Shown piece by piece: positions 1-12,482 of a DNA stretch of 64,000 bases. The DNA lies in assembly GCF_037975245.1 (NCBI RefSeq), contig NC_092577.1, forward strand, positions 11,288,013-11,352,012, given 5' to 3'. The DNA is from Apostichopus japonicus (taxonomy: Eukaryota; Echinodermata; Holothuroidea; Aspidochirotida; Stichopodidae). How positions within the stretch are numbered: the first letter of the stretch is position 1; each line of letters starts with the position of its first letter. The translations under genes and the position numbers were made by a program. Below the pieces are notes generated by a model. The model ran no database searches. It was given only the letters and a program-made list of their open reading frames with translations, and was not told the DNA's origin.

Positions 1-1183
1 AACTTGTCCCAAAATATCAACTGTGTCACACCTTGGCACTGGGAGTTATTGCACTAAAATGTCTGAAAATTAACTTTGACCTTGTATAACTGAACCCACA
101 AAGGTCACCTTAGGTCAACTCATTGAAATTTTTGATCGGTGAGACATGAATATAGCATCTAACTATTAAAACGCAAACTTTTTTCCTTTGCCCATTTTCT
201 CCCCCCCCCCCAAAAAAAAATACTCGTTTTTTTAACATTAATTGGCCTTTGGTGACCTCGGATCACATGACCGTTAAGTTTGAAAATATTTCCCTATACC
301 ATTTGCAACTTGTCCCAAAATATCAATCGTGTCACACTTTGGCACTGGGGGTTATTGCATTAAATGTCTGAAAATTAACTTTGACCTCGTATAACTTCAC
401 ACACACAAAGCTCACCCGGGTGTCAACCCATTGACATTTTTGATCGGAAGGTACCTTTGATATCCAAATCTAGCATCAAAACCAAACATTTTCTTTTATG
501 CCCATTTTCTTTCAAAATAAGCATATTTTTTCTAATGTGACCTTTGACTTTTTGACCTTGGTTTCAGATGTAGTTTTATCTCCTGATTCCAAAAAACAAA
601 ACGACAAGTCTGTACAGCCATTCTAACTCGGACCGAAAAACTTTGACCACATATAACTTCGCACACAAAGGTCACACGGGGTCAACCTATTGACATTTAT
701 GATAGGAAGGTACCTTTGACATCTGAAAATAGCATCAATACTGTAAAAATCCCCCAAAACACGTAAAGGTCACCAGAGGTCAAATTGAGGTCAAGGGTCA
801 CCCAGATGCGGGTCGACAATTGGATTACATTGAAGCAACTGTCAACCCTAACGGACATTTCATTCTCAAGTTATTGCAAAAAAACTAGTTTTTTATCATT
901 AATTGACCTTTGGTGACCTTGGATCCCATGACTGTTAAGTTTGAAAATGTTCTCCTAACCAGTTCACAACTTGTCACAAAATATCAACCTTGTCGCACAT
1001 TGGCACTGGGAGTTATTGCAGTTTTAATATTTTCGGTTTTTGGACCATAACTGACCTTTGGTGACCTTTGTGGGCACCAAAAACAATAGGGCACACCTTC
1101 TCTATATGGCGGATCTATAGTCCAAGTTTGGCCTCAATCCAACTTTCCCTTATTGAGATAGAGCGTACCCAAGCAAGTGTCAC

Positions 1184-1227
1184 AGACGCACACACACACA
1201 TACACACACCCACACGCACACACACGC
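1184..1227. repeat. (AC)n microsatellite
   Basis: Imperfect CACACACA run interrupted by single T and G bases, lying just inside the right end of the GGTCA-rich repeat. Confidence 0.85.
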
Positions 1228-1242
1228 CAACCTGACTGCATA

Positions 1243-1268
1243 GGTTCCTTTTGCTAAAGCAAGGAACC
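1243..1268. repeat. Terminal hairpin of the GGTCA-rich element
   Basis: GGTTCCTT and AAGGAACC form a perfect 8-bp stem around a loop TTGCTAAAGC that can extend the stem by GC/GC. It lies exactly where similarity to the duplicated unit (about 49230) begins, so it probably marks the end of the element. Confidence 0.6.
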
Positions 1269-3027
1269 AAAAATGGAATATAAAACTTGATTTTCCTTTG
1301 TAAATTTTAAGTTTAAGTTGATCAGTAGCATGCTTAATCATAATTAGAAGTTTCAGAGGCTCTAATCCTCCAAATTATTCCTAGTGTTACCAGAGCAGAA
1401 CCTGGTTAATGTTTTGTTGTTGTGTATGTTAATCATTTTCTTTCATTTTCCTACTTTTCTTTTTATTTATTTGATCATTCCTTTAGTTTTCTTATTTTGT
1501 TTTATTCATTTGATAATGTATATATTTACATTAGATTGAGAAGTTCCCTTAATTTCACTTTTATTGCTAACTAATTCATGGCAACAATTAGTGGTCAGGT
1601 GGCCCTGTGTGACCTGCCATTTTTTAACGAAGTAATTTTTATGTGTGGTCCTTGTTTACTAGGAATACATGTGCTGGGTTCAAGAGTTTATCTGAGTTTC
1701 CAATAATTAGATGAGAAGAGAGGAGGGATTAGGTTAGATATGGTGGTGCACCAGATTAACATATTTTCTTAGACTAACAACAGTGTTAGAATATAGGACC
1801 TGTATTATCCTGTGATTAAAGTGAAGTCAACACTTAAAACTCTTTACCCATGCAGGGAGGTTTCATCCTGTATTTAGAAGCTTAGTGAACACCTTGAGCT
1901 GTTTAATTCATGAAGATTTTATTGAGAATAAACGTTTACTGATCACCCGAAGCAATACCTGAGTTTTGAGTTTGTAGCATATTTTGGGCGTGATACGGGT
2001 GATCGTCAGTTGTGTTTCAGTATCAACATATTCAATTTGTTTTGATTGATACAACAGCTACGAAAATTCATCTTCATAAATGTAGCACCCCCCACGACCA
2101 TGATGAAATGTTTTAATGTTTATATGGGACATCTTCTCAGTACAAGCCAAATTTAAAGAAGCTGTAGGTAATCATTTCATATAGTATAGGTTAAAATGCT
2201 GTGGGCTTACATTGTCCAAACTCTGGGCCGAAATATGCACGTCACTGATTGCTGTTGAAGATGGACTTAGTGAAACAGGGCAAGGCGTTACCAGCGCATG
2301 CGCTTATAGAGGTGTCTTATGTAACATCTACACCATCTCAAGGATTATCTTTCAAAACGTGGACAATATTATATTCTGTCATGGTAAACTTAACAGCTAG
2401 GGTTAATATTTGATAGCCTCAAGAAAACAAGTTGAGGTTCGCTAAGTAGTTTGGTGTGCACAGGATTTCAAAGCTGGGGAATAGATACAAGTAGCTCTTA
2501 ATGTAAGTTTGTGCTTATGAAAAAACTCGATAATTTCCCCAACTGATTTAGATTGTGACATGATCCCCCACCCTTCGGAAAGTAAATTAAACTTTACACT
2601 TCAACTGGTGCATCCTGAGGCATATCTAGACTATACGTCTATAAAAGCAGAAGATTTTGCTACTAAATACTTTGAGATTACAAAGGGAGGTGAGAAGGAA
2701 GGGTACATACGTTGTAGTGGTCCTATTCTTCCCCAGAAGATATGCAAAGTCCCCCAACCATGAACCGCCGCCCCCCCCCCCCGACTGACGACATTTGTGC
2801 AGCTGGTTGTTATTCATTCTTTCACTCAGCCTTCTTTGGGAAGTCGAAAGTTTTCAGAAACTAATTAGAATTATAATGTTATGTTATGGTTAATTAAACA
2901 GTGCGCAGCATCTATGTATTACGGAACATGGTCATAATTGTGCAACTTTGGTAAACAGTCATTTTGGGTTTAAATCATAAAATGTTTCCTTCTAAAATAT
3001 TAAACAATAATTCTTCTTTTCAGAATT

Positions 3028-4355
3028 AACAGAATGTGACCAAGTAGGGGGTGGGGGAAATGATAACACACCAAGCTTTTTTTCCTTGTCTCTATCATTT
3101 AATACTATCCTGGTGTTAGCCGAACTGAAACCTTTAAACAAATACAAAGAAAGAAAAATACATATAAAACAAGCTCACTAAACAAGATAAAACAGAGCTT
3201 TTGACAAAATGACTCCTATTTACAATGCTATGAATCAACACATATGAGTACAGCAAATCTTATAAAGATCTTGGCAGTGATGATTACATACAGTCTGACT
3301 TCATTAAACAGCTGATGGTAGAAAATGCAGTTGTACGTATGAAAACATGTGAACGGATATCCGCAAATGAGGTTTCCCTCCTAACCCTCAATATGCATGA
3401 GTTTTAATACGTTCCCTTTAAAAGATTCCACAAATGGTGACAATACCCTTTAAATACTGAACAATTAATAAACATGGTGTTTCCTGTCTCTATGCTGTTT
3501 ACATTAACATCTATTAAGTAATGTTGAAAACTGGGGTGACCCTTTAAATAATCAACAACTCTATGACGTCAATTCTCATAGCATCTGAACATTATATACA
3601 GTACGACTTAAAACAATTCTTTAGGATCCTAGATAAGGAATAAAGCATGCTACCTAAAGGACCATTTCGTAATCAAAAGCCCTAATTTTCACCATGCCAT
3701 CAGGTCATAAATGGATAAAATAAATGAAGCACTTAAGAAAAGTCTGACCCCAATGTAGATACAGCACCCATAGGACAACCAATAACACCATGAATAACAG
3801 AAAACCATGCTTCATAATCTAAGAAGAGTCCAGATACATGAACAAGCAATGAAATTACATACTCAATATCCCAAAAGTACCCTGAATGTCACAGGAAGTC
3901 ATTTCATGATTCTTAACGCACATACCAATTACCGGAGATTGATGCATACAATGATGAAGCCTTTCCCTCATGCTTAGAACTAGCTATATGTAAACAATGG
4001 TATATGTACAATGTGACTTGTTGGTCAAGAACAAATAAAATAACAGTAACTTACCCCTCTCCAAAGCACAACCAATTCTCTCTCTACGAGGTCATCACAG
4101 CACCGGTAGACTCTTTAATTGTCATAAAACAAATACTACTGCCAGTAACCATTGGCAAATGCCATAAATCTTGAGGTTTGACTGGATTTTATATTCTGTT
4201 CTTATTTTATTTTTTCCAGTCAGAATGAGATAATCACAAGGCTAAAAAGAGGGCTCACTTCATAAATTGCAAACAAAAGAGAGTTGGTTAAGGGATATGC
4301 TTTATGCAGGTACCTTAAGTAACTATGTCACAAAAATAAAACAAAAATATTAGAG
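3028..4355. other. Unit-1-specific insertion of unknown nature
   Basis: Units 2 and 4 run directly from the sequence like 3015 (CTTCTTTTCAGAAT) to that like 4365 (CAAACTGAAATAAACAT). In unit 1 about 1.3 kb of unrelated AT-rich sequence separates them. I see no ORF, inverted repeat or tail that would name the element, and the ends are approximate. Confidence 0.5.
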
Positions 4356-4720
4356 AATACAAAATTTTCAAACTGAAATAAACATCTAACACGTCGACGA
4401 TACGTGAAACGTTCCATACAATCGGACTATGAAAAATCGTTGAACCTTGCAACGCCCTTTTGTATTTGCAGGAATCCCATCTATGTTGATAACTTCTTTT
4501 GATCGTGACCTCGGTGATTACTTTGTAATACATCACAAAAGGTCCGTTTCGAGTTGTGCTATACTTGCATATACACAGAGTACAGTATAACGTCATGTAA
4601 AAGTGATAACGGTAATTCATACAAGAAACATTATTGTAAACTGCGTTTTGTGCAGTTGTTGATATTTAATTTGTGAAGCACATTATTTTTGACATCAACC
4701 TTTGTGTGAGATCTTTACGA

Positions 4721-4738
4721 TAGAATTAGGTAAGTGAG
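4721..4738 (+). promoter_or_regulatory. Candidate 5' splice donor of a non-coding first exon (unit 1)
   Basis: TAGAATTAG|GTAAGTGAGC matches the splice-donor consensus, with GT at 4730-4731. The same site recurs at 9960, 14179 and 51275, each after GACATCAACCTTTG. Paired with the acceptor at 5897/5898 it would give an intron of about 1.2 kb ahead of the start codon. The acceptor fits well; exon 1 itself is inferred. Confidence 0.45.
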
Positions 4739-5897
4739 CATTCACTCCAATATATTTTTTAAATTTCTACTATTGTCCATTTGCTATGAAACAGAAATCT
4801 TTCGATATATGCAGTACAGTATAAACAGATTAACCAAGCTGCCATCAAAAATCACGCTTGTTTCGGACGTGACAGAGAATAAACTGAGTCCTGGGCACTA
4901 ATTGGTCAAATTTAACAACAGGTTAACGTTACTGTATTCTCGCTGCTAGTTGACGAAAACTTGAAATGTACGGTGGCTTGCACCGAAGGCCCTATAAATT
5001 GTTCAACGGGAGAAATTTGGAACACAATCATTTTGTGTTTAAATCATAAAATATTTCCTTCTAAAATGTTGTCCAATAATACTTCTTTACAGAATATAAC
5101 CTTTTCTTAACTGAAATGAACATTTAACACGTCGACGATACGTGAAACGTTCCATACAATCGGTAAATAGACTATGACAAATCGTTGAACCGTGACACGC
5201 CCACCTGTATTTTCATATTGTCACTTTTTTTCTCAGGATTACCTCAAGCATGTTGACAACTTCATTAGATCGTGACCCAACTGATTTCTTTGTTGTACAT
5301 CACAAAAGAGCCGTTTCGAGTTGTATTATACTTGCATATACACAAAGTACAGTATAACTTCATGTAAACATAAGTCGCTTACCAAGTATTCAATATATCT
5401 TGGGTAACTATGTTTTAATTTTCACGATTTAGTTACTACTCTCGTTTCGTTCGGTATTTATGTTGGGGTGTGGAGGGGGGAGGTGGGCATGATGACTCAG
5501 GCTACTGCCACTGACCCAGTCATTTTTGCAGCTGACTCCCTCCACAATTCCTCTTTGGCGCGATAAGACTATATCTGCAAGTTTAAATTCATGTTTGATA
5601 TATTCTGTAACTATTCTTATATCGGACTTTTGGAACAGAGAGCGCTGATATAAGCAAAGAAAAATAAGATTTTTTAAAGACTTATAGAACTTAGTCCACT
5701 GAACTTTATTCAAATGAATGTCTGTGAAAAAAAGTATACCTTTGACATCACTCACTCCCAATCCGCCTCCTATCGCGGTATTTGTATGACTGCATTATGA
5801 TATAGCTCGAGAATTTCACTAAACATCTAGTTTAATTAATGCTTTGCGACGACTACAGCAGTATGTGTCAATTTCTATATTATTTTGTTGATTTCAG

Positions 5898-8039
5898 AAT
5901 CTCGTCAACAAGACCAATGGCTTCGTCAACTCCTCATAAGGATCTGGCAGGGAACTACTTTGTTTGTTCTGTTTGCTTGGATCAAGTTAAAGAATCGAAA
6001 CAGCTACCGTGTTTTTATCGATCTTTTAGAAATTTCGTGAAGTGTCCATTGTGTAAACAGGAATTCGTGTTACCATAGAAAGGGGTTGACGATTTCAAGA
6101 CCGACTTCCATATGAAGTATGTGCTTCAGTTCATACGATTGCAAAAGTCTTTTGAAGAATTAAGGAAATGTGTATGCTGTTTGAAGATCACAACATTTTC
6201 AGCTTATTGTTTTAAGTGCAGAGATTACTTGTGTAAACAATTTTACAAGGTTCAAGTCAGCAGTAAAAAGTTTACAGATCTCAAAACCTACATTCTGACG
6301 TTGGAGAATATTGACATGACACTGGATAAATTAACATCACTAATGGAAGGTCCCAGGTGCTATATCCATGACAAAAAGGAAGCGCAATTATGCTGCAATT
6401 CTTGCAGAAATGTACCTGTGTGCTCGGCTTGTACATATAATAAGCACAAAGGTCATGACCTGCATGACGTAACTGAAATAGCAGACCGTGAAAGACAATT
6501 ACTGAAACAAGAACTTGCTGAACTAACCAAATACAAAGATAAACTATACGAATTGCCAAGAAAAATACAAATTACTCAACAGAAGCTGAATGAAAATGTC
6601 ATGAAAAAGACAGAAGGACTGATAAATGAGCACCAGCAGCAGACACACAAGATTAAAGATAAACTTGCGGAATGTACTAAGGAACGGAAAAGAGGTTTAG
6701 AGGACATCGTAAGCAGAAAAAGAGATAACGACCGTCTGATCACTCTTAATTTGGAAAAGGAATTGAGACAACTGAGAGACAAATATTATAAAATCAGGAA
6801 AACAGCAAATCAAAAATATGACAACGAATTTGAAGAGTTTATAAACAAATGTGATGAAACCGAGGGCGCACTTTTAACAAAACTTGGCAGCCTAGATGTT
6901 AACTTGAAGAATTTGACATCAGCAAAAGACCTGCTTGTAGGGCAAAATGAAGATAAAATAAAACAATTAAGAGAATATTGCGAACAGATTATTAAACGAT
7001 ACGGGAACCTCACAGCAACGACCTCATCTATTCTTGCTTCTAAAGACGATTGGACAGACGCTCAGTGTATTCCTGATATTGGAGTAGCATGTGAACCTCT
7101 GTTAGAAGAAATGAAAAAGGAATATCCAGAGTTAAACTCTTTATCTGATTTCGATATCAGTGGTATAAAGAAGGCTATTAAAGACAATGTTACGATTGCT
7201 CAGCATCAAGAGTCCGTGGTTGATGTTGCAGGAACAAAGTTAAAGGTGGATGTTCAATGATATTAAAAGCAGAGGAAATGTCAAGATTGTCATAATTCAT
7301 AAGCCAACTGAAGGGTACTCACATATCACTGTGTTCAACAGAAAAGGTGAAATACAACGACAGGATCAGATTGAGATGGATAAGGGCATTCCAATATGCG
7401 GTCTATTGTATGGGTTCAAAGCTGTAACATGGAATCTTTGGTGTGAAATCGGTATATATGATGTACGTGATGGCACATATATCAAAAAGGACTGTCTTAA
7501 GTTCATTACTAGTTGGCCATCCGCTCACGGCGTGATTTGTGTAACTACGGATCCTGTAAAGAATCATATTATTGTTGGTACTGACAGCAGAGATGTGTAT
7601 GTATTTACTGATCAAATGAATTACAGCCACATGATTACACTACCAGATGTTATCGATGAAACGTATGATATAACTGTTCATAGAGGTAGTCTCCTGGTAT
7701 GTGGCAACTATACTGAGAGAGCAGCATATGCAGTCACCATGGAGGAATCACAGAGTAAACTGATGTATGAATTTACCAAACCAGATCTTGATGGATTGGA
7801 CTGGAAACCTCTCAGAGTCTGCACAGACAAGAATGAGCTCATCTATATGCTATGGAAAGCAGGCATCTTACATCAGAGATGTATTCTGGTACAATACGGC
7901 CAAGATGGCGGACAGTTATTGACAAGAACAGTAGATAATGACGTTGACCGTGTGTCAACATTTGAAGAGAACGGGATAGAAAACTCTTGATGACCACATC
8001 GATGGGATCTTTTTACACGTTCGACCTAGTAGTGACGTA
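5898..8039 (+). pseudogene. TRIM-like RING/B-box gene, dead copy 1
   Basis: Relic of a RING/B-box/coiled-coil protein closely related to the intact copies at 15388 and 55062. The coding start would be ATG 5917, nineteen bases after a splice acceptor (TTTCAG). Damage is plain. In the RING, the zinc-binding H and two C residues after LPC are replaced (FYRSFRNF in place of LHRYCRNC) and about 13 residues are deleted. An in-frame TAG at 6076-6078 follows. Two 1-bp deletions lie near 7234 and 7255, and a third in an A run near 7983 removes the normal C-terminus. A 4-residue in-frame deletion precedes MTLDK. Long frames survive (6112-7260, B-boxes and coiled coil; 7250-7990, C-terminal region), so decay is recent. 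Its C-terminal region is closest to copy 3, but one internal segment is closest to copy 4. Confidence 0.9.
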
Positions 8040-8897
8040 GATGTAGGGATTTTTTTAAGTCATTAATATAAGCAACCTTAGAACTTCAGGGTGCTCTCAG
8101 CCTACATATATTGACATTAATTGATCGAGAAATACTACTTCTTAAGTTTATATTACAATGTGTGATATATTTAATATTTTGATTATTTAGATCGAACAGA
8201 TAATCTCTATAAACAGCATCAGCATGACTAATACTTTGTTAATATATTTCAACAGCTGTTCGGAATAGTGATATCCAAGTCTTGTCTTCCTGGTAAAATA
8301 TTTCATCTGTTTAGGGTAGCTCCTTGGTGGGATTCACTGATATAAAGTTGTTTCCGAGAATATTCCATGTGGCGGAGAAGCGCTCCTCTCGAATGTAGAC
8401 CATGACAATGGCAAATATGTACTGAACGAGATATAGTAACTCAACGAGGAATTTATGACAGGAATACACTAAAACAATGAAAGACTAATTAAAAATTAAA
8501 TATTGAAAAAGAGTATCGTTGTACATGCACCTCTGGCTGTTCCTGACTGTCTATCAAATTAAATATTGTGAGATAAATGTTTAGGTTAAATTTATTTTTC
8601 ATATACACTTCTGTATATTATTACTTTAAAGGAATATATCAATAAACACTCTTAGGTTGTTTTTTTTTGGTAAATGTTTACTATTTTGGGAATGTTATTC
8701 CATCCAACTGTACAGTTGATAAAGTATAAACATTCAAACTTCCGAACCAAAATCTGTTGCACATATTTAAAAAAAACAAAATTAACATATAAGAAATTGT
8801 TTTAATCATCATTTTGTTTGTGATTCTTTCTTCTCTATTTGCATCTCCTTTCAGATCCGACGGGTCCTTTTTAACTAATTGAGCTGATGTCATGGTT
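8040..8897 (+). other. 3' flank of copy 1, no gene
   Basis: AT-rich, no coding signal. It is nearly the same as 33268-34310 downstream of copy 3 (for example AGCAACCTTAGAACTTCAGG at about 8069 and 33298), and unlike the 3' flanks of copies 2 and 4. An AATAAA at 8641 is a possible poly(A) signal; it is altered in the copy 3 flank. Confidence 0.7.
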
Positions 8898-9949
8898 ATG
8901 CGCTTATAGAGGTGTCTTATGTAACATCTACACCATCTCAAGGATAATCTTTCAAAATGAGACAATATTATAATCTGTCATAAATAAACTTAACAGCTAG
9001 GGTTAATATTTGATAGCCTCAAGAAAACAAGTTGAGGTTCGCTTAGTAGTTTGGTGTGCACAGAATTTCAAAGCTAAGGAATTTGGCCGGTTGAATAAAA
9101 ATGTTCCCCAACTGTTTCTGGTATAGGTCTGAACATTGGTAGAATACATAGAATTAGTTTAAATTCTCAAATAGTGCATTCTGGGGCATAAATTCAGGTA
9201 CATACAAGTAGCTCTTAATGTAAGTCTGTGCTAATGAAAACAACTCGAAAACTTTCCCGACTGATTTAGATAATGACATGATCCCCCACCCTTCGGAAAG
9301 AAAATTAAACTTTAGTGCAGCTGGTTGTTATTCATTTTCTCACTCAGCCTTCTTTGGGAAGTCGAAAGTATTCAGAAACTAAGCAGAATTATAATGATAT
9401 ATTTCGGTAAATTAAACAGTGCGCAGCATCTACGTATTACGGAACATGGTAATAACTCTGCAACTTTGGTACACAGTCATTTTGTGTTTAAATCATAAAA
9501 AAGTTTCCTTCTAAAATGTTAACCAATATTTCTTTTTTGCAGAATATACGAAATACTTTCATAGCATATACCCTTCTCAAACTGAAATAAATATTTAGCA
9601 CGTCTACGACACGTGAAACGTGTCATACAATCGGTATATAGATTATGCAGAATCGTTGATCCGTGACATGCCCACCTGTATTTGCATATTGTCACCTTTT
9701 TTCAGGAATTCCCCACTTTGTTAACAACTTCTTTTGATCGTGACCTCAAAGATTACGTTGTAATACATCACAATTGGGCCGTTTCGAGTAGTATTATACT
9801 TGCATATACACGGAGTACAGTATAACGACACGTGAGATACCGATAATTCATAGAAGACAAATGGTTGTAAACTGTGTTATGTGCAGTTGTTGTTATATTG
9901 TTTTAAAGCACAGTATTTTTGACATCAACCTTTGGGTGAGATCTTAACG

Positions 9950-9970
9950 ATAGAATTAGGTAAGTGAGCA
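9950..9970 (+). promoter_or_regulatory. Candidate splice donor, first of two in unit 2
   Basis: GAATTAG|GTAAGTGAGCATTC with GT at 9960-9961, preceded by the conserved GACATCAACCTTTG. Same module as at 4730, 14179 and 51275. Confidence 0.4.
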
Positions 9971-10907
9971 TTCACTGCAATATATGTTATGTCTTTTTTA
10001 TGTCTACCATTTTCCATTTGCCATGAAATAGAAATCATTCGATATATGCAATGGCTAGTAAGTACTTCCTCATTGGGAGTCTTTACATTGGGTTCCATTG
10101 TAACGGCTGTATTCTATATTGTAGCGCGTTATGGAATTAACTCTTTTATGTTTGTAATGCCTGCACTTTCATACTAAAATATATCAATCATGATGGTGCA
10201 GAACAGTTTTCCGCAATTTGATGAATTGAAAATCATTGACTACTAACAGACTGTCAACAGAGTGAATCTGGTAACTACTGAAAATTGAAACTTCAGTCCA
10301 AGTCAAAACTAGAACAACTGTATTTGTGTACAAACACGTGTTATTGTAGTTCACGGTGAAGGTGAAAGTTAGTTATTTGTTGATATTCAATGTAGGGTCT
10401 TAGTTACTGCACCCCTCTTTGAAGTTATTTTGGTCACGAGGAAGCCAGTTCGGCGTTTGATCCTTTAACGTAGACCAAAGCTAGATATATATTGTGTATT
10501 GTTTATAAACAGTACTCTAGCTAGAATGCGCCTGCAGTATAAACGAAAAAATGATGACTAAAACCATCACAGATTAACCGGACAACCAAGCTGCCATCAC
10601 AAATCACGCCTGTTTCGGACGTGACAGAGAATAAACTGAGTCCTGGACACTGATTGGTCAAATCGAGCAATATTTTAACGTAACTGTATTCTCGCTGCCA
10701 GTTGGTGAAAATGTATAACATGCGGTGGTTTACACCGAAGACCTTGTACCCTATTAACCTAACGAATGCGCACATGTCACACTCTCCGGTCCATTAAAAA
10801 CTGCTTGGTCAATTTCCTGGCCCTGCCAGAATATTATGCCATACACGGCCAACCGTATACGCAGGCGCGTATCCAGGGGGGGGCGTTGGGGGCGCGCGCC
10901 CCCGGGT

Positions 10908-11034
10908 AAGAAAAAGAGGAGAGAAAAAAAAGAGAAGAAAAAGGGAAAAAAGAGGGGAAAAAGAGGAGGAAGGAAAGGAAGGAGAGGAAGGAAGGGGAAA
11001 GAAGAAAGAGAGAAAAAGGGGGAAAAGGAGGGAG
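10908..11034 (+). repeat. 127-nt uninterrupted polypurine tract
   Basis: Every base from 10908 to 11034 is A or G on the + strand. It creates artefact frames on both strands (Lys/Arg/Glu-rich on +, Phe/Leu/Ser/Pro-rich on -), which I do not call as genes. Such tracts can form intramolecular triplexes; that is a property of the sequence class, not shown here. Confidence 0.9.
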
Positions 11035-11155
11035 TAGAAGATAAACGCCAAAACACCGGGAAGAGAAGAGGAACAGTCATAATTACAGCGCTGATCACTA
11101 TTATATACCGACAACTCCATTTTTGACGTTTCCATTTTTCCTCTCTCATTAATGT

Positions 11156-11156
<1 letters not shown>

Positions 11157-11200
<44 letters not shown>

Positions 11201-11240
11201 TACATACATATATATACTATATATATATACTATATATTCT
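11157..11240. repeat. (TA)n microsatellite
   Basis: About 20 uninterrupted TA repeats (11157-11197) followed by an imperfect TA-rich continuation. Confidence 0.95.
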
Positions 11241-12482
11241 ACATATTGTCAATCATAAAGCGTGTGTGTATGAACGCCTTAAATTGTACAATTGTGCTAT
11301 GAAACCAACTGTGGCTGGTCTCAAACTCGACCGAGTCGTCGGGGAACATGACATACCCATCACTTCTTTAGATTGTTCCCATCTGCATGAAAACGAGCCC
11401 CCACAACCCTACACCTCACCCCTCTAATCGATTCCCGATGAGTTAAGAAACTTATTTAATGACCTTCGCCCGTAGTACCAAGACCTTGACAAAATCCGGC
11501 AACACACCACACACCTACAGGGAGTGTGACCACTTCCGATTTTGCAATTTCCCAAGATCAGGCCCCGAAAAATCCAAGAAATCCCAAGGGTGCTGTACTC
11601 TATGGATATCTAGCAATATCTAGGGATGTAAATTCCAAGATCTTCCCTAAACTAAAGGCAGATAGAGAATCGAAGCCTTCAGTGTGTAATTAACTTGAAA
11701 CTGTGCGTCTTTCGAAATGAAAAGAATGTGGGGTAAGAAACAAGATGCCTTCGGGGTATCTGGTAAGTAAAAAGCACAGGAAATTAGATTTAGATGGAGA
11801 CAAAGTTTCAGCCGAAATTAGGCCTATGCTAAGGTTTGATTACACTATTTGTACAGTAGCCTCCATTATACTCCATAGAGTAGGGGGGGGCACTTGCCCA
11901 CTCCCCCTGGAAAAAAGTTAAGCATTTGACATTTCAATGATTTCCCCAAACCAACAGTTCTTTAGTTATGTTCATTTCATACGGACCCATAATGCATTAC
12001 TGAAATTATTGAAAGTCAAAATCCTAAGACATGAGATCTCAAAATAACCGATGTGTAAATGCAACTTGAACGGGAAGTGTCTTTTCCGACGATCTAGGAG
12101 TATTTTTTGGCCAAGAAAATCGTCGTACGCTCCGCGCCAACCGATGGTGTTGCTCCGCTTAGATAGTATCAAGTATTGTTTTACACCTTTATGACCTACG
12201 GATCCCTCCTCCCTTGTAAACATTTCTGCGGATGCCCTTGCTTGGACCTCCTGATAGGGTACCCCTTTGGGTCAGGAGCCCCCCAGGCTCATCGTTACGC
12301 CACTGGTGGAGCATTGCACAATAAACAGATAATAGTTACTTATTTCAGTCTCATTTTAATTATTCGAATTTTTAAAGCAAACAGCAGATATCACATCATA
12401 TCAGTGAGCAGGAAAATGGCGGTCCGCTTAGATAGTAATTCGCGCCCCCCGGATTAGAAAATCCTGGATACGCCCCTGATAC

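Larger units (their letters stand above)
1..1268. repeat. GGTCA-rich degenerate repeat, right end of an unidentified element
   Basis: No gene. The stretch is built from degenerate copies of one block: the phrase AACTTGTCCCAAAATATCAA recurs near 1, 305 and (diverged) 965, followed each time by TTGGCACTGGGAGTTATTGCA, and GACCTTTGGTGACCTTGG-type phrases recur between. It ends in an AC-rich microsatellite and a hairpin. Beyond about 1269 the sequence becomes the head of the duplicated unit also seen at about 49230, so this block is an insertion or neighbour of the array. A diverged relative with GGTCAAAGGTCA phrases starts near 58560. Family not identified. Confidence 0.6.
1269..8897 (+). repeat. 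Tandem segmental duplication, unit 1
   Basis: Unit 1 of the array. Its head (1269-2820) matches 49228-50690, including ATAGAGGTGTCTTATGTAAC at about 2308 and 50045. The segment at 4835-4960 matches 10580-10710 and 52220-52350. The segment at 5000-5900 matches 14500-15380. The unit carries the dead TRIM-like copy and ends at a junction with unit 2 at the shared pentamer ATGCG (8898-8902). Compared with units 2 and 4 it lacks the stretch equivalent to 12480-14400. Small open frames in 2212-2817 and 4315-5761 have no recognisable product and are treated as non-coding. Confidence 0.85.
10862..12478. mobile_element. DNA transposon with CAGGGGCG ends, 5-bp target duplication (hAT-like, non-autonomous)
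   Basis: The left end CAGGCGCGTATCCAGG and the reverse complement of the right end, CAGGGGCGTATCCAGG, match at 15 of 16 positions. The 5-bp repeat ATACG flanks it (10857-10861 and 12479-12483). The empty site survives in unit 4 near 52505 (CCGTATACGTACGAAG), so both ends are directly supported. No transposase frame is visible; the interior is a purine tract, an (AT)n tract and filler, including a second TIR-like phrase near 12285-12306 (reverse complement starts CAGTGGCGTAACGATGAG), which suggests a nested remnant. The hAT placement rests on end sequence only. Confidence 0.8.

Noticed and set aside
9989-10177. A small membrane-protein gene (62 codons, hydrophobic)
   Set aside because: The matching sequence in unit 4 (51310-51480) has an indel and an early stop, so the frame is not conserved.
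10836-11126. Lys/Arg/Glu-rich protein frame
   Set aside because: It is the translation of an uninterrupted purine tract inside a transposon.
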